Of a stretch of 11,206 nt of DNA, positions 1 through 6,839 are shown one piece after another (the stretch's first letter is position 1; each line of letters opens with the position of its first letter). The notes beneath the pieces were generated by a model. It was not told the origin of the DNA and ran no database searches. It was given only the letters and a program-made list of their open reading frames with translations. A program made the position numbers and the translations under genes. Origin of the DNA: Pyrodictiaceae archaeon (GTDB lineage Archaea > Thermoproteota > Thermoprotei_A > Sulfolobales > Pyrodictiaceae); NCBI GenBank assembly GCA_027046105.1, contig JALTZQ010000181.1, forward strand, positions 1-11,206. The letters are read 5' to 3'.

Positions 1-420
1 CTTTGCCGCCTCAATAGCAGTCTTCACTAGTTCCTTCCACTCAAAAGTGCCGTGTCTTCGCCATAGGATGTAGAGTCCATCAACCATTCCAGGAACATTG
101 ATTGTTAATGGGCCTCTTTCGGGCATTGTCTTGTAGCCTTTCTCGACCATGAGCTCACGTGTTAGCCTTTGAGGCGCAGGACCAGAGCCATCAATGAATA
201 GTACATCGTCGTCTGGGAGCCTTATGAGTGCGAAGAAATCACCACCAATTCCACCTAGATGTGGTAGAGTAACAGCTAAGGTGAGGCTTACAGCAACAGC
301 TGCATCAGCGGCGGTACCTTCTCTGCTAAGCACTTGATAGCCAGCATAGGATGCTAAAGGATGTTCACTAGCAACAATACCTCCTCTACCATAGAATACG
401 CGTGCTAGGGTGGCAGCCAT
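1..420 (-). CDS. ggt: Gamma-glutamyltransferase, N-terminal part (runs off the left edge)
   Basis: My translation from the ATG at 420 gives 140 residues with no stop before the window edge, so the gene is partial at its 3' end. The protein begins MAATLARVFYGRGGIVASEH. Residues 34-62 carry the family signature region: a GxAADAAVAVSL stretch, then LPHLGGIGGDFF, followed by the FIDGSGPAP strand. These match the N terminus of gamma-glutamyltransferases, Ntn hydrolases that cleave or transfer the gamma-glutamyl group of glutathione-like compounds. The autoprocessing site and catalytic Thr lie in the missing C-terminal half, so activity cannot be judged. There is no signal peptide, unlike the periplasmic bacterial enzymes, so an intracellular or acylase-like role is likely. 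A GAGGG at 428-432 lies 7 nt before the ATG. In archaea that lack glutathione the true substrate is uncertain. Confidence 0.85.
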   Translation of the reverse strand, partial: MAATLARVFYGRGGIVASEHPLASYAGYQVLSREGTAADAAVAVSLTLAVTLPHLGGIGGDFFALIRLPDDDVLFIDGSGPAPQRLTRELMVEKGYKTMPERGPLTINVPGMVDGLYILWRRHGTFEWKELVKTAIEAAK

Positions 421-452
421 GTAGAACCCTCGGTATCAGCACGTTTTTGCGT

Positions 453-462
453 GGATAAAAGT
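453..462 (-). promoter_or_regulatory. Probable TATA box of the gamma-glutamyltransferase gene
   Basis: On the minus strand this reads ACTTTTATCC. It is centred about 37 nt before the ATG at 420, which would place transcription start roughly 10 nt before the ATG. The rest of the gap 421-571 shows nothing clear; I see no T-rich terminator after trpB2 in it. Confidence 0.4.
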
Positions 463-571
463 CTGGTGACACAATCATTCACCAGGAAAACGGGGTTAGG
501 GAAAGATCCATTACTAGCAGGTGTTGGCTATTAGCTGGTATAACTTCACCTAGTGTAGAAGTTGATACCTC

Positions 572-1927
572 TTACTCTATTCTTGGCAGGTATGATAGGT
601 CTATTTTTTCTGGTTCAGCGTCGATGAGCTTGTCTTCAAGGTAGTCTTGGTAGCCCTTGAGATCCAGTAGACCATGGCCACTTAGGTTGAACAATATCAC
701 TACTGGATTGTTCCCTTTCTTTGCCTCTAGTGCTATGTCTATGGCGGCTTTGACTGCATGTGCACTTTCGGGTGCTGGGGGTATACCTTCTGTTTGTGCA
801 AAGAGCTGGGCTGCCCGGAATACCTCTGTTTGGTGATAAGCGACGGGCTCGACGATCCCATGGTTTACGAGTATGCTTAGTGTAGGTGCTACTCCATGGT
901 AACGTAGTCCTCCAGCATGTATTGGTGGCGGTATGTAGCGGTGACCTATTGTATGCATTTTGAGCAGTGGTGTTAACTGAGCAGTATCACCGTAATCGTA
1001 GCGGTATTCACCTCTAGTCATGGAGGGTGCTGCTTTTGGCTCTACTGCTATAAACTTTGTCTCAGATTTCCCTCTTAGCCTATCGTGTATGAACGGGTAT
1101 GCTAATCCAGCGAAGTTGCTACCACCACCAACACACCCGATAACATAGTCTGGCTCCTCTTCGCCAATGAGTTCTAACTGTTTCCTTGCTTCTAGTCCTA
1201 TTACTGTTTGGTGTAGTAGCACGTGATTAAGTACTGAGCCTAGACTATACTTAGTGTTGGGGCTTGTCACGGCATCTTCTATTGCCTCACTTATTGCTAT
1301 TCCAAGACTGCCTGGGTTGTCCGGATCCTTTTCGAGTATGGATCTACCTACCTTGGTATATGGGCTTGGACTAGGAACGACCTCTGCACCGTAAAGCTGC
1401 ATCAGTATGCGCCGGTATGGTTTTTGTTCATAGCTGACACGGACCATGTAGACTCGGAGTTTTAGGCTAAAGAGTGCTGCTCCAAGAGATAATGCTGAGC
1501 CCCATTGGCCAGCACCAGTCTCGGTAGTTAGTCTTTCAACACCTTCAATCATGTTGTAGTATGCCTGTGCTGTCGCTGTATTGACTTTATGACTACCAGT
1601 GGGTAGTACACCTTCGTACTTGTAGTATATCCTTGCTGGTGTGTTAAGCTTCTCCTCTAGCCTTCTTGCACGTAGTAATGGTGTGGGTCTCCCTAGCTCT
1701 AGATAGGTTTCTATGAGCTCGCTTGGTATCTTTATGAAACGTTCTTGGGAGAATTCTTGCCTGACAAGTTCTTTTGCAAAGAGAATCTCTAGCTCTTCTC
1801 GTCTAACTGGTTCACCATTAGGTTTCTTCATGGGAGGAAGAGGTTCAGGGAGATCCGGTAGTATATTGTACCACTTGGTTGGAACTACATCATCTACTTG
1901 GGGTGCTCTTAATCGGGCTAACGCCAT
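572..1927 (-). CDS. trpB2: Tryptophan synthase beta chain, TrpB2 type
   Basis: This 451-residue PLP enzyme joins indole to an activated serine to give tryptophan. It starts with ATG at 1927; GGTGA at 1941-1945 and a TATA box further up support this start. The N-terminal stretch [17 protein letters not shown] is typical of the TrpB2 subfamily, which is longer than the TrpA-partnered TrpB1 (about 400 residues). Visible active-site parts are GSHKVN with the PLP lysine K114, the catalytic glutamate E136 in TETGAGQWG, and the phosphate-binding GGGSN at 267-271. No trpA or other trp gene is adjacent, which fits the usual orphan position of trpB2. Known TrpB2 proteins act with weak or no TrpA binding in indole salvage, and some accept O-phosphoserine; which applies here cannot be read from the sequence. 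A stand-alone gene is likely, since both neighbours are separated by about 150 bp. Confidence 0.93.
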   Translation of the reverse strand: MALARLRAPQVDDVVPTKWYNILPDLPEPLPPMKKPNGEPVRREELEILFAKELVRQEFSQERFIKIPSELIETYLELGRPTPLLRARRLEEKLNTPARIYYKYEGVLPTGSHKVNTATAQAYYNMIEGVERLTTETGAGQWGSALSLGAALFSLKLRVYMVRVSYEQKPYRRILMQLYGAEVVPSPSPYTKVGRSILEKDPDNPGSLGIAISEAIEDAVTSPNTKYSLGSVLNHVLLHQTVIGLEARKQLELIGEEEPDYVIGCVGGGSNFAGLAYPFIHDRLRGKSETKFIAVEPKAAPSMTRGEYRYDYGDTAQLTPLLKMHTIGHRYIPPPIHAGGLRYHGVAPTLSILVNHGIVEPVAYHQTEVFRAAQLFAQTEGIPPAPESAHAVKAAIDIALEAKKGNNPVVILFNLSGHGLLDLKGYQDYLEDKLIDAEPEKIDLSYLPRIE

Positions 1928-1970
1928 TGGCGCAAGGGTTTCACCAAGGGCGGGGTAAACGCTAGTAAGA

Positions 1971-1980
1971 GGTATTTAAG
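1971..1980 (-). promoter_or_regulatory. Probable TATA box of trpB2
   Basis: On the minus strand it reads CTTAAATACC, centred about 49 nt before the trpB2 ATG. This predicts a leader of about 23 nt containing GGTGA (1941-1945). Confidence 0.5.
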
Positions 1981-2076
1981 CCCACTGTTTCCCCATCTAA
2001 TACGTGTTTTATTATGTGGAATACTTTTTCCTAGCCCTCACATTACTGTATTGTTGTGGTGTACATGCTGTTGTGT

Positions 2077-2082
2077 AGGTGA
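2077..2082 (+). promoter_or_regulatory. Ribosome-binding site deciding the sixA-like start
   Basis: AGGTGA is followed by a 5-nt spacer and ATG at 2088. An in-frame GTG at 2079 lies inside this site, so the ATG three codons downstream is the better start. A weak TATA-like TTTTATTAT sits further up around 2006-2014. Confidence 0.65.
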
Positions 2083-2087
2083 TTGTT

Positions 2088-2555
2088 ATGGTGCTCGTAT
2101 GTCTTGTACAACATGGTGAGGCCGTTAGTGAAGATGTTGATCCAAGGAGGCCTCTAAGTGAACGGGGTAGGCAAGAGGTTGAACGAGTGGCATCCTTTCT
2201 AGCCAAGATAGGGTTTAAGCCAACAAGGATAGTGCATAGTACTAAACTTAGGGCTAAACAAACCGCTGAAATACTTGCTGAAAAGCTTAAGCCTGTCCAT
2301 GGTGTTGAGGAAGTTGAAGGTCTAGAGCCATTGGCGGATCCTAGGCCGTGGGCTGAGAAGCTTGGAGGCATAGGTGGGACCTTGATGATTGTTGGGCATT
2401 TGCCACATCTTGCTAAATTGGCTGGTTTGTTACTTGTTGGCAACCAAGAGGCTGATATTATCAGATTTAGGTATGGTGGTGTATTTTGCTTAGAGCGTAG
2501 TGAGAAGGGATGGAAGCTAGCATGGGCAATTACGCCCGAAATTATACCCGACTAG
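2088..2555 (+). CDS. SixA-like phosphohistidine phosphatase
   Basis: The product is 155 residues, the normal size for the SixA branch of the histidine phosphatase (phosphoglycerate mutase-like) superfamily. The N-terminal motif is LVQHGEA (residues 6-12) with H9 as the expected phospho-acceptor; the usual RHG is QHG here. The Q form, as I recall, recurs in some thermophile and methanogen SixA homologues, so it is not by itself a sign of inactivity. Further conserved parts are HSTKLRAKQTAE (about 50-61, with the phosphate-binding Arg) and the second catalytic His in VGHLPH (about 102-107). E. coli SixA removes phosphate from a histidine phosphotransfer domain. No histidine kinase is nearby and the substrate here is unknown. 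It is cytoplasmic, with no signal or membrane segment. The stop codon lies inside the 3' end of the convergent kinase gene (14-bp overlap). An alternative start is GTG at 2079. Confidence 0.88.
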   Translation: MVLVCLVQHGEAVSEDVDPRRPLSERGRQEVERVASFLAKIGFKPTRIVHSTKLRAKQTAEILAEKLKPVHGVEEVEGLEPLADPRPWAEKLGGIGGTLMIVGHLPHLAKLAGLLLVGNQEADIIRFRYGGVFCLERSEKGWKLAWAITPEIIPD

Positions 2556-3459
2556 TCGCTTTATGTACTGCGTCGGGGCATTGAGGACACATGCACTCCA
2601 CAACGTGTGCTGCTAACCTGTTACCTATTTGAGCTGCTTTAACGAGGCTATAGCCACGTGTAAGCCCATAGACTATTGCTGCATCGAATGAGTCACCAGC
2701 ACCAGTTGTACTAACGACGCGTTTAGGCCTATAGGGTTCTATAGTGGAAGTTGTATTGTCCTCAATAACCACTGAGCCTTTAGCGCCAAGTTTCAACACG
2801 GTCTTCCATGGTGCACGTTTGAGCTCTCTAATAGTTTCCTCAAGGCTATGTGATCCTGTTAGGCTTTTGGCTTCTGCCTCATTTGGTACAAGTACGTGGA
2901 CGTGGGGTAGGATTCTTTCTTTGATGAAACCTAGGTTCTCCTTAACGATGTTATATGCTCCTGGATCGAAGACAACTATGGCTCCTTCTTCATTAGCAAC
3001 GCGTACTGCTGTTGCTATAGCCTCTTCTTGTCCACCACCAATCCCGTATCCGTGGACAAAGACGACTCTAGCTCTACATGAACGTAATGTGTTTTCGACG
3101 TAGTCCGGCTTTAGCCTACTATTAGCACCTGGTAGTACGAGAAAAGAGCGCTCATGGCCGTGTTCGAGGACTACTACAACACCTGTTGAGTCGTTGACTC
3201 TTTGTCCCAGGAATACAATACCGGCGCTACTGAGATGTTCTAGGATGGCTTTGCCCATAGCATCATCGCCTATACTGCCTAGTAGTCCCGTTGATGCACC
3301 TAGGAGTGAAGCATAGTATGCTACGTTGGCTGCTCCTCCACCAAAACATGTAAAGCCCGTGTAGTACGTATTGCCGCCAACAACGTAGTCGCGGGTATAT
3401 TCTATCACAATGTCGACCATTATATTGCCTACGGAGATTACGTCTAGTCTGCACGTCAA
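2542..3459 (-). CDS. PfkB-family (ribokinase-like) sugar or nucleoside kinase
   Basis: The 305-residue protein has the ribokinase fold: the first strand and glycine motif LDVISVGNIMVDIV, the substrate-binding GGGAANVAYYASLLG (about 40-54), IGDDAMGKA (about 63-71), VPNEAEAKSLTG (about 191-202), KLGAKGS (about 213-219), and the second PfkB signature STTGAGDSFDAA at 250-261 with catalytic base D256. It phosphorylates a small hydroxylated substrate with ATP; the exact sugar or nucleoside cannot be told. Two oddities: the signature usually begins with Asp (DTTGAGD) but has Ser250 here, and the C terminus carries a cysteine cluster C289-x-C291-x2-C294 (ECMCPQCP). The start is TTG at 3459, the only canonical start that keeps the first strand; the frame is closed by TAA at 3505-3507 and no ATG/GTG is available. 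Its promoter is probably the palindromic AT box at 3498-3510. Confidence 0.88.
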   Translation of the reverse strand: MTCRLDVISVGNIMVDIVIEYTRDYVVGGNTYYTGFTCFGGGAANVAYYASLLGASTGLLGSIGDDAMGKAILEHLSSAGIVFLGQRVNDSTGVVVVLEHGHERSFLVLPGANSRLKPDYVENTLRSCRARVVFVHGYGIGGGQEEAIATAVRVANEEGAIVVFDPGAYNIVKENLGFIKERILPHVHVLVPNEAEAKSLTGSHSLEETIRELKRAPWKTVLKLGAKGSVVIEDNTTSTIEPYRPKRVVSTTGAGDSFDAAIVYGLTRGYSLVKAAQIGNRLAAHVVECMCPQCPDAVHKATSRV

Positions 3460-3497
3460 ACTAGTAGGCCCAGGCGTGTTGGATGAGGAGGGCCAAG

Positions 3498-3510
3498 CCC
3501 TAATTTAGGG
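3498..3510. promoter_or_regulatory. Palindromic TATA-like box, possibly shared by the divergent kinase and mgtE genes
   Basis: The plus strand reads CCCTAATTTAGGG, an inverted repeat apart from the central base. It lies 45 nt before the kinase TTG, giving a leader of about 19 nt, and 119 nt before the mgtE start, giving a leader near 90 nt. A symmetrical TATA could fire both ways. No other good TATA candidate is seen in 3460-3622. Confidence 0.4.
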
Positions 3511-3553
3511 TTCAAGCCACAGTAGTCTTAGGATGCTAGAGGCTTAGGGTAGT

Positions 3554-3573
3554 GAGACCGTACTGGTGGTCTC
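3554..3573 (+). repeat. Inverted repeat (hairpin) in the mgtE leader
   Basis: GAGACC at 3554-3559 and GGTCTC at 3568-3573 form a perfect 6-bp stem with an 8-nt loop, about 50 nt before the mgtE start. It could be a leader hairpin or a protein site. It is too short to call a Mg2+ riboswitch. Confidence 0.3.
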
Positions 3574-3622
3574 CCAGGATGAGTGAATAGTTGATGTCCC
3601 TTACTCAGAACTCCACGATAGG

Positions 3623-5200
3623 GTGCTTGATGTATTGGAGAGACTGGTAGTTTATGCTAAGGCTAGTGACAGGCCAGGCCTTCTTACAGAAATAATTGAA
3701 AGGCTCTCACACCGTGGAGTCAACATTGTAACTACCTTAGGCTACGTCGATGATAATACCGCCCACCTACTCCTAGTGCTAGACTCTCCCCTAGCTGGCG
3801 AGGAAATAGAGGAGCTTCTCTCCGATATAGTTGATGCACGTGTAGCTCCTCTAGGCCCTGCAGCTGCTGAGCTATTAGCGGAGTTCATTGATAATCGTCC
3901 TGGTCTTGCCTCCATATTAGAGATGCACTTAGACCCTCCGGATATCCATGATATGATCCTACGTCTCGACCCGGAGCGCCGTCAGAGGATCTACAAGGTA
4001 CTATCGCCTACTACACTAGCAAGAATACTTGCAATAGCTGATGAGGATCTTGTCAATGAGATTGCCACAACACTTGACCTGAATAGCCTCGTTCGTGCGA
4101 TTAGTTCTCTAGGTCCTGATGAGGCTGTTGATGTTCTCCAAAAACTTCCCGAAGCATTGCGTCGCCAAGTATTACGGCTTTTACCCAGAAACTTGGTTGA
4201 GAGTATTAGTAGGCTCATGGAGTTTCCTCCAGAAACTGTAGGCGGTGTAATGACGACGAGTATCCCGGTTTTACACGAAGACGAGAGGGTTGAGGAGGCT
4301 CTAGCTATCCTAAAGCGTGGGGACTACGACATCCGCGATACCATTGTAGTTGTGAGTCATGACGGTAAATTGGTTGGGATGGTGACTGTTGATACCCTGC
4401 TCCGTGAGCGACCCGATAGGAAACTGGGGGAGATCGCTGTTAAGCCCCATGTTACCATTGGTCCTTTAGCTGATAGGGAGGAAGCAGCTAAGTTAATGCT
4501 ACGATATAGCATAAATAGGCTTCCCGTTGTTGATGAGCAAGGTAGGTTTCTTGGTATTGTGGCCATAGAGGATATGGCAGAGGTTTTGGCTGAAGAGGCT
4601 GCAGAAGATATAGCTCTCCTAGGTGGTGCTGCTAGGCTTCGCGAACGCTACCTTACGGCGCGAGTCGTAGACATTGTGCGTTCTCGTGTTATCTGGCTAA
4701 TCCTCATATACGTTATACAAAGTGTGACAGCTAATATCCTAAAGGCCTACGAGGACCTCATATCTAGGATAGCTATTGTAGCAGCATTTATACCACTCAT
4801 AATGGATACAGGGGGTAATGTGGGTAGTCAAGCCTCCTCAACAATAATTCGTGCCCTTGCTCTTGGCGAGATATCCGAGTATAGTCTACGTGATATTCTC
4901 GTGGTAATAGCTAAGGAGACTGCGACAGCAACCATAGTAGGAGCTATCATGGGCGTACTTGGCTTCACCTTTAGCATGCTAGTCGCTGGTGAAATACGTA
5001 TAGCAGTAGCAGTAGCAACAACCCTCTTTACGGTAGTCTTGTTTGCTGACCTTGTTGGAAGCTTCCTACCCATAGTAGCTAGGAGGCTAGGTTTTGATCC
5101 AGCAACCGTGTCAGCACCACTCGTTACAACAATTGTAGACATAAGTGTTGCGGCAATCTACATGGGGCTTGCCGCGTCACTAATACTCCCCCAAACCTAA
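3623..5200 (+). CDS. mgtE: MgtE-family magnesium channel/transporter with an N-terminal ACT domain
   Basis: The product is 525 residues. Domains in order: an ACT domain at about 5-75 (KASDRPGLLTEIIERLS, with the ligand-loop motif DRPGL at 16-20); an MgtE N domain of helical repeats at about 85-200; two CBS domains at about 205-265 and 270-330; and the membrane domain at about 350-522 with roughly five helices. The pore segment PLIMDTGGNVGSQASS (391-406) and TTIVDIS with D506 are the family's ion-pathway motifs. MgtE is a dimeric Mg2+ channel in the cytoplasmic membrane, closed when the N and CBS domains bind Mg2+. The ACT domain is not part of standard MgtE and suggests a further ligand input, typically an amino acid. 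The start is GTG at 3623 preceded directly by GATAGG. TTG at 3635 with AGGGTG nine nt upstream is an alternative and keeps the ACT domain. The next gene on this strand follows after 61 bp. Confidence 0.93.
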   Translation: MLDVLERLVVYAKASDRPGLLTEIIERLSHRGVNIVTTLGYVDDNTAHLLLVLDSPLAGEEIEELLSDIVDARVAPLGPAAAELLAEFIDNRPGLASILEMHLDPPDIHDMILRLDPERRQRIYKVLSPTTLARILAIADEDLVNEIATTLDLNSLVRAISSLGPDEAVDVLQKLPEALRRQVLRLLPRNLVESISRLMEFPPETVGGVMTTSIPVLHEDERVEEALAILKRGDYDIRDTIVVVSHDGKLVGMVTVDTLLRERPDRKLGEIAVKPHVTIGPLADREEAAKLMLRYSINRLPVVDEQGRFLGIVAIEDMAEVLAEEAAEDIALLGGAARLRERYLTARVVDIVRSRVIWLILIYVIQSVTANILKAYEDLISRIAIVAAFIPLIMDTGGNVGSQASSTIIRALALGEISEYSLRDILVVIAKETATATIVGAIMGVLGFTFSMLVAGEIRIAVAVATTLFTVVLFADLVGSFLPIVARRLGFDPATVSAPLVTTIVDISVAAIYMGLAASLILPQT

Positions 5201-5233
5201 ACAAACACCTCCATAACAACATAACCTTTGTCT

Positions 5234-5248
5234 CCCGGGCAGACCGGG
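5234..5248 (+). repeat. Short GC-rich inverted repeat after mgtE
   Basis: CCCGG and CCGGG flank a 5-nt spacer, 33 bp after the mgtE stop and 14 bp before the ATPase start. It may be a small hairpin between the two genes. No T-tract follows, so I do not call it a terminator. Confidence 0.25.
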
Positions 5249-5261
5249 TAGTATACTCTGG

Positions 5262-6635
5262 GTGCCCGGCAGCTTGAGTGGAGTTTGTCCTTTTGCCGAC
5301 AGGCTTGCTGAGCTAAAAGTGCTTGAAAATGCATGGCATAATAGGCCGGGACTTGTAATAGTCTATGGTCGGCGACGTATAGGTAAAACAAGGCTCATAT
5401 GGGAATGGCTTCGTAGAACTAGCGTACCACACGTATACTACTTGGCACATCTCGCTAGCCATGAGTACAATTTGCGGAGATTAGCCGAGACAGCATCAAG
5501 ACAGCTTGGAGATGAGCTCATAGCAAGGCTTCGTCCCCAAAGTCTCGGGGATCTATTAGAGCTTCTATCCAGGAAAGGCGATGTAGTTATTGTACTAGAT
5601 GAGTTCACTTATTGGGTTAGGAGTAGCCCGAGAGCCCTCAGTGAGCTCCAAGAATTCATAGATAGTAAGCTGTCGGAGACAAAGCTCCTCGTCATAATAT
5701 CAGGTAGCCTCGTAGGTGTGATGGAGAATAGTGTGCTAGGTGGAGGTGCTCCCCTCTATGGCAGGGCTACTATACGGCTCAAACTCAAACCCCTACAATA
5801 TAAACACGTAGCACCAATCGTAAAGAGGATGTCATCAGAGGATCGTGTTAGACTATACGCCTTAGTGGGAGGAATACCCTACTATCTCTGTTTGGTGAGA
5901 AATACTAAAACCATAGACGAGGCTATAGAGAAGCTGATAACAAGTCCCGGTGCCCCAATACCTACAGAGAAGGAGCTTCTATTGAGGGAAGAACTTAGAG
6001 ATCCCCACACGTATAGTGCCGTATTGTCAGCATTAGCGAAAGGATACGATACACCAGCAAAAATAGCACAAGTGACGGGGCTCGATCCTAGCCATACAAG
6101 TAAGTACCTATACGTATTAGAGCAACTGGGTATAGTGGAGAAGGAGACGCCATTGTTCAAGAAGAGGGGGAGATACCGTATAAGGGATCCCGTGTTAAGA
6201 ACATGGTATACCCTTGTAGAGCCGGTAGCTGAGCTCCTAGAAGTAGAGGCCTACACAGAAGCACACAAACACGTCATGAGCCAATTAGACATCTACACAG
6301 CACACGCGTGGGAGGAAATAGTTAAAAACTATCTTCTCGACAAGCTAGCACCTCAAGGCTTCACAGTGGTAGGGCGTCTAGAGCACAAAGGCGAGGAAAT
6401 AGACATAGCACTACTCAACCCTCCAGCAAGGAAAGCAGTGCTAGCAGAGGCGAAATGGTCAATACTAACGCTAGCTGAAGCTGAAAAGATACGTAGAGAG
6501 ACTGAGAAAAAAGCAGCACGACTACTCCCACGAGAATACCATGTAGAAGAAGTCATAATCGCAGCTCGTAGTATTGAAGATATTAGAGAGCATCCCCAAT
6601 GGCTAATAACACCAAGGACTATTGAGAAAGATTAA
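5262..6635 (+). CDS. Archaeal ATPase with winged helix and C-terminal nuclease-like domain (DUF234 type)
   Basis: The 457-residue protein belongs to the expanded archaeal AAA ATPase family (COG1672-like). An opening segment, FADRLAELKVLENAWHNR, precedes Walker A GRRRIGKT at 36-43. Walker B is VVIVLDEFTYW with D113 and E114, and a sensor-like strand VIISGS is at 144-149. A winged-helix region at about 258-293 (TPAKIAQVTGLDPSHTSKYL) follows. The C-terminal domain (about 330-440) has HAWEE, then EEIDIAL with D381, then AEAKWS with E396 and K398. This spacing matches a PD-(D/E)xK nuclease core as described for the DUF234 domain. The cellular role of this family is not established; DNA handling or mobile-element and defence functions have been proposed. 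It has no signal or membrane segments. The start is GTG at 5262; no better start exists before the conserved FADR segment except TTG at 5274. Composition resembles the neighbours, so recent transfer is not evident. Confidence 0.85.
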   Translation: MPGSLSGVCPFADRLAELKVLENAWHNRPGLVIVYGRRRIGKTRLIWEWLRRTSVPHVYYLAHLASHEYNLRRLAETASRQLGDELIARLRPQSLGDLLELLSRKGDVVIVLDEFTYWVRSSPRALSELQEFIDSKLSETKLLVIISGSLVGVMENSVLGGGAPLYGRATIRLKLKPLQYKHVAPIVKRMSSEDRVRLYALVGGIPYYLCLVRNTKTIDEAIEKLITSPGAPIPTEKELLLREELRDPHTYSAVLSALAKGYDTPAKIAQVTGLDPSHTSKYLYVLEQLGIVEKETPLFKKRGRYRIRDPVLRTWYTLVEPVAELLEVEAYTEAHKHVMSQLDIYTAHAWEEIVKNYLLDKLAPQGFTVVGRLEHKGEEIDIALLNPPARKAVLAEAKWSILTLAEAEKIRRETEKKAARLLPREYHVEEVIIAARSIEDIREHPQWLITPRTIEKD

Positions 6636-6839
6636 ATCACAAACTAGTAAGGCTCATAGAGGAATCTCTGAGACCTATATCCTAGTCCCTTGCTCTAGTT
6701 AAGTAGATTCCGTTCTCTTAGACCTATACATTATCACGCTCATGGTGTTGATTAATGACAGTTTATGTTTCATCAAAAACATTCATAGATGACGACGCTA
6801 TCTTTTAGGGTGGAAGTTTTGATGGCATCTCAGTGTTTT
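6636..6839. other. Convergent intergenic region with a 15-bp direct repeat
   Basis: This gap separates the converging ATPase and leuC genes and holds no convincing gene; the longest ATG frame is about 16 codons. A 15-bp direct repeat, TCTCTGAGACCTATA at 6665-6679 and TCTCTTAGACCTATA at 6714-6728, differs at one base with a 49-bp period. An inverted repeat ATGTTT/AAACAT (6765-6770 and 6777-6782) is followed on the minus strand by little T-rich sequence. Terminators for both genes should lie here, but no clear one is visible. Confidence 0.45.

Noticed and set aside
2012..2443. A 143-codon open frame on the minus strand across the SixA-like gene
   Set aside because: It is low-complexity in Ser/Thr/Pro, has no recognisable domain, and lies wholly opposite a gene with clear SixA motifs and a good ribosome-binding site.
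6742..6792. A 16-codon ATG frame in the ATPase-leuC gap
   Set aside because: It is too short, has no clear ribosome-binding site and no recognisable peptide.
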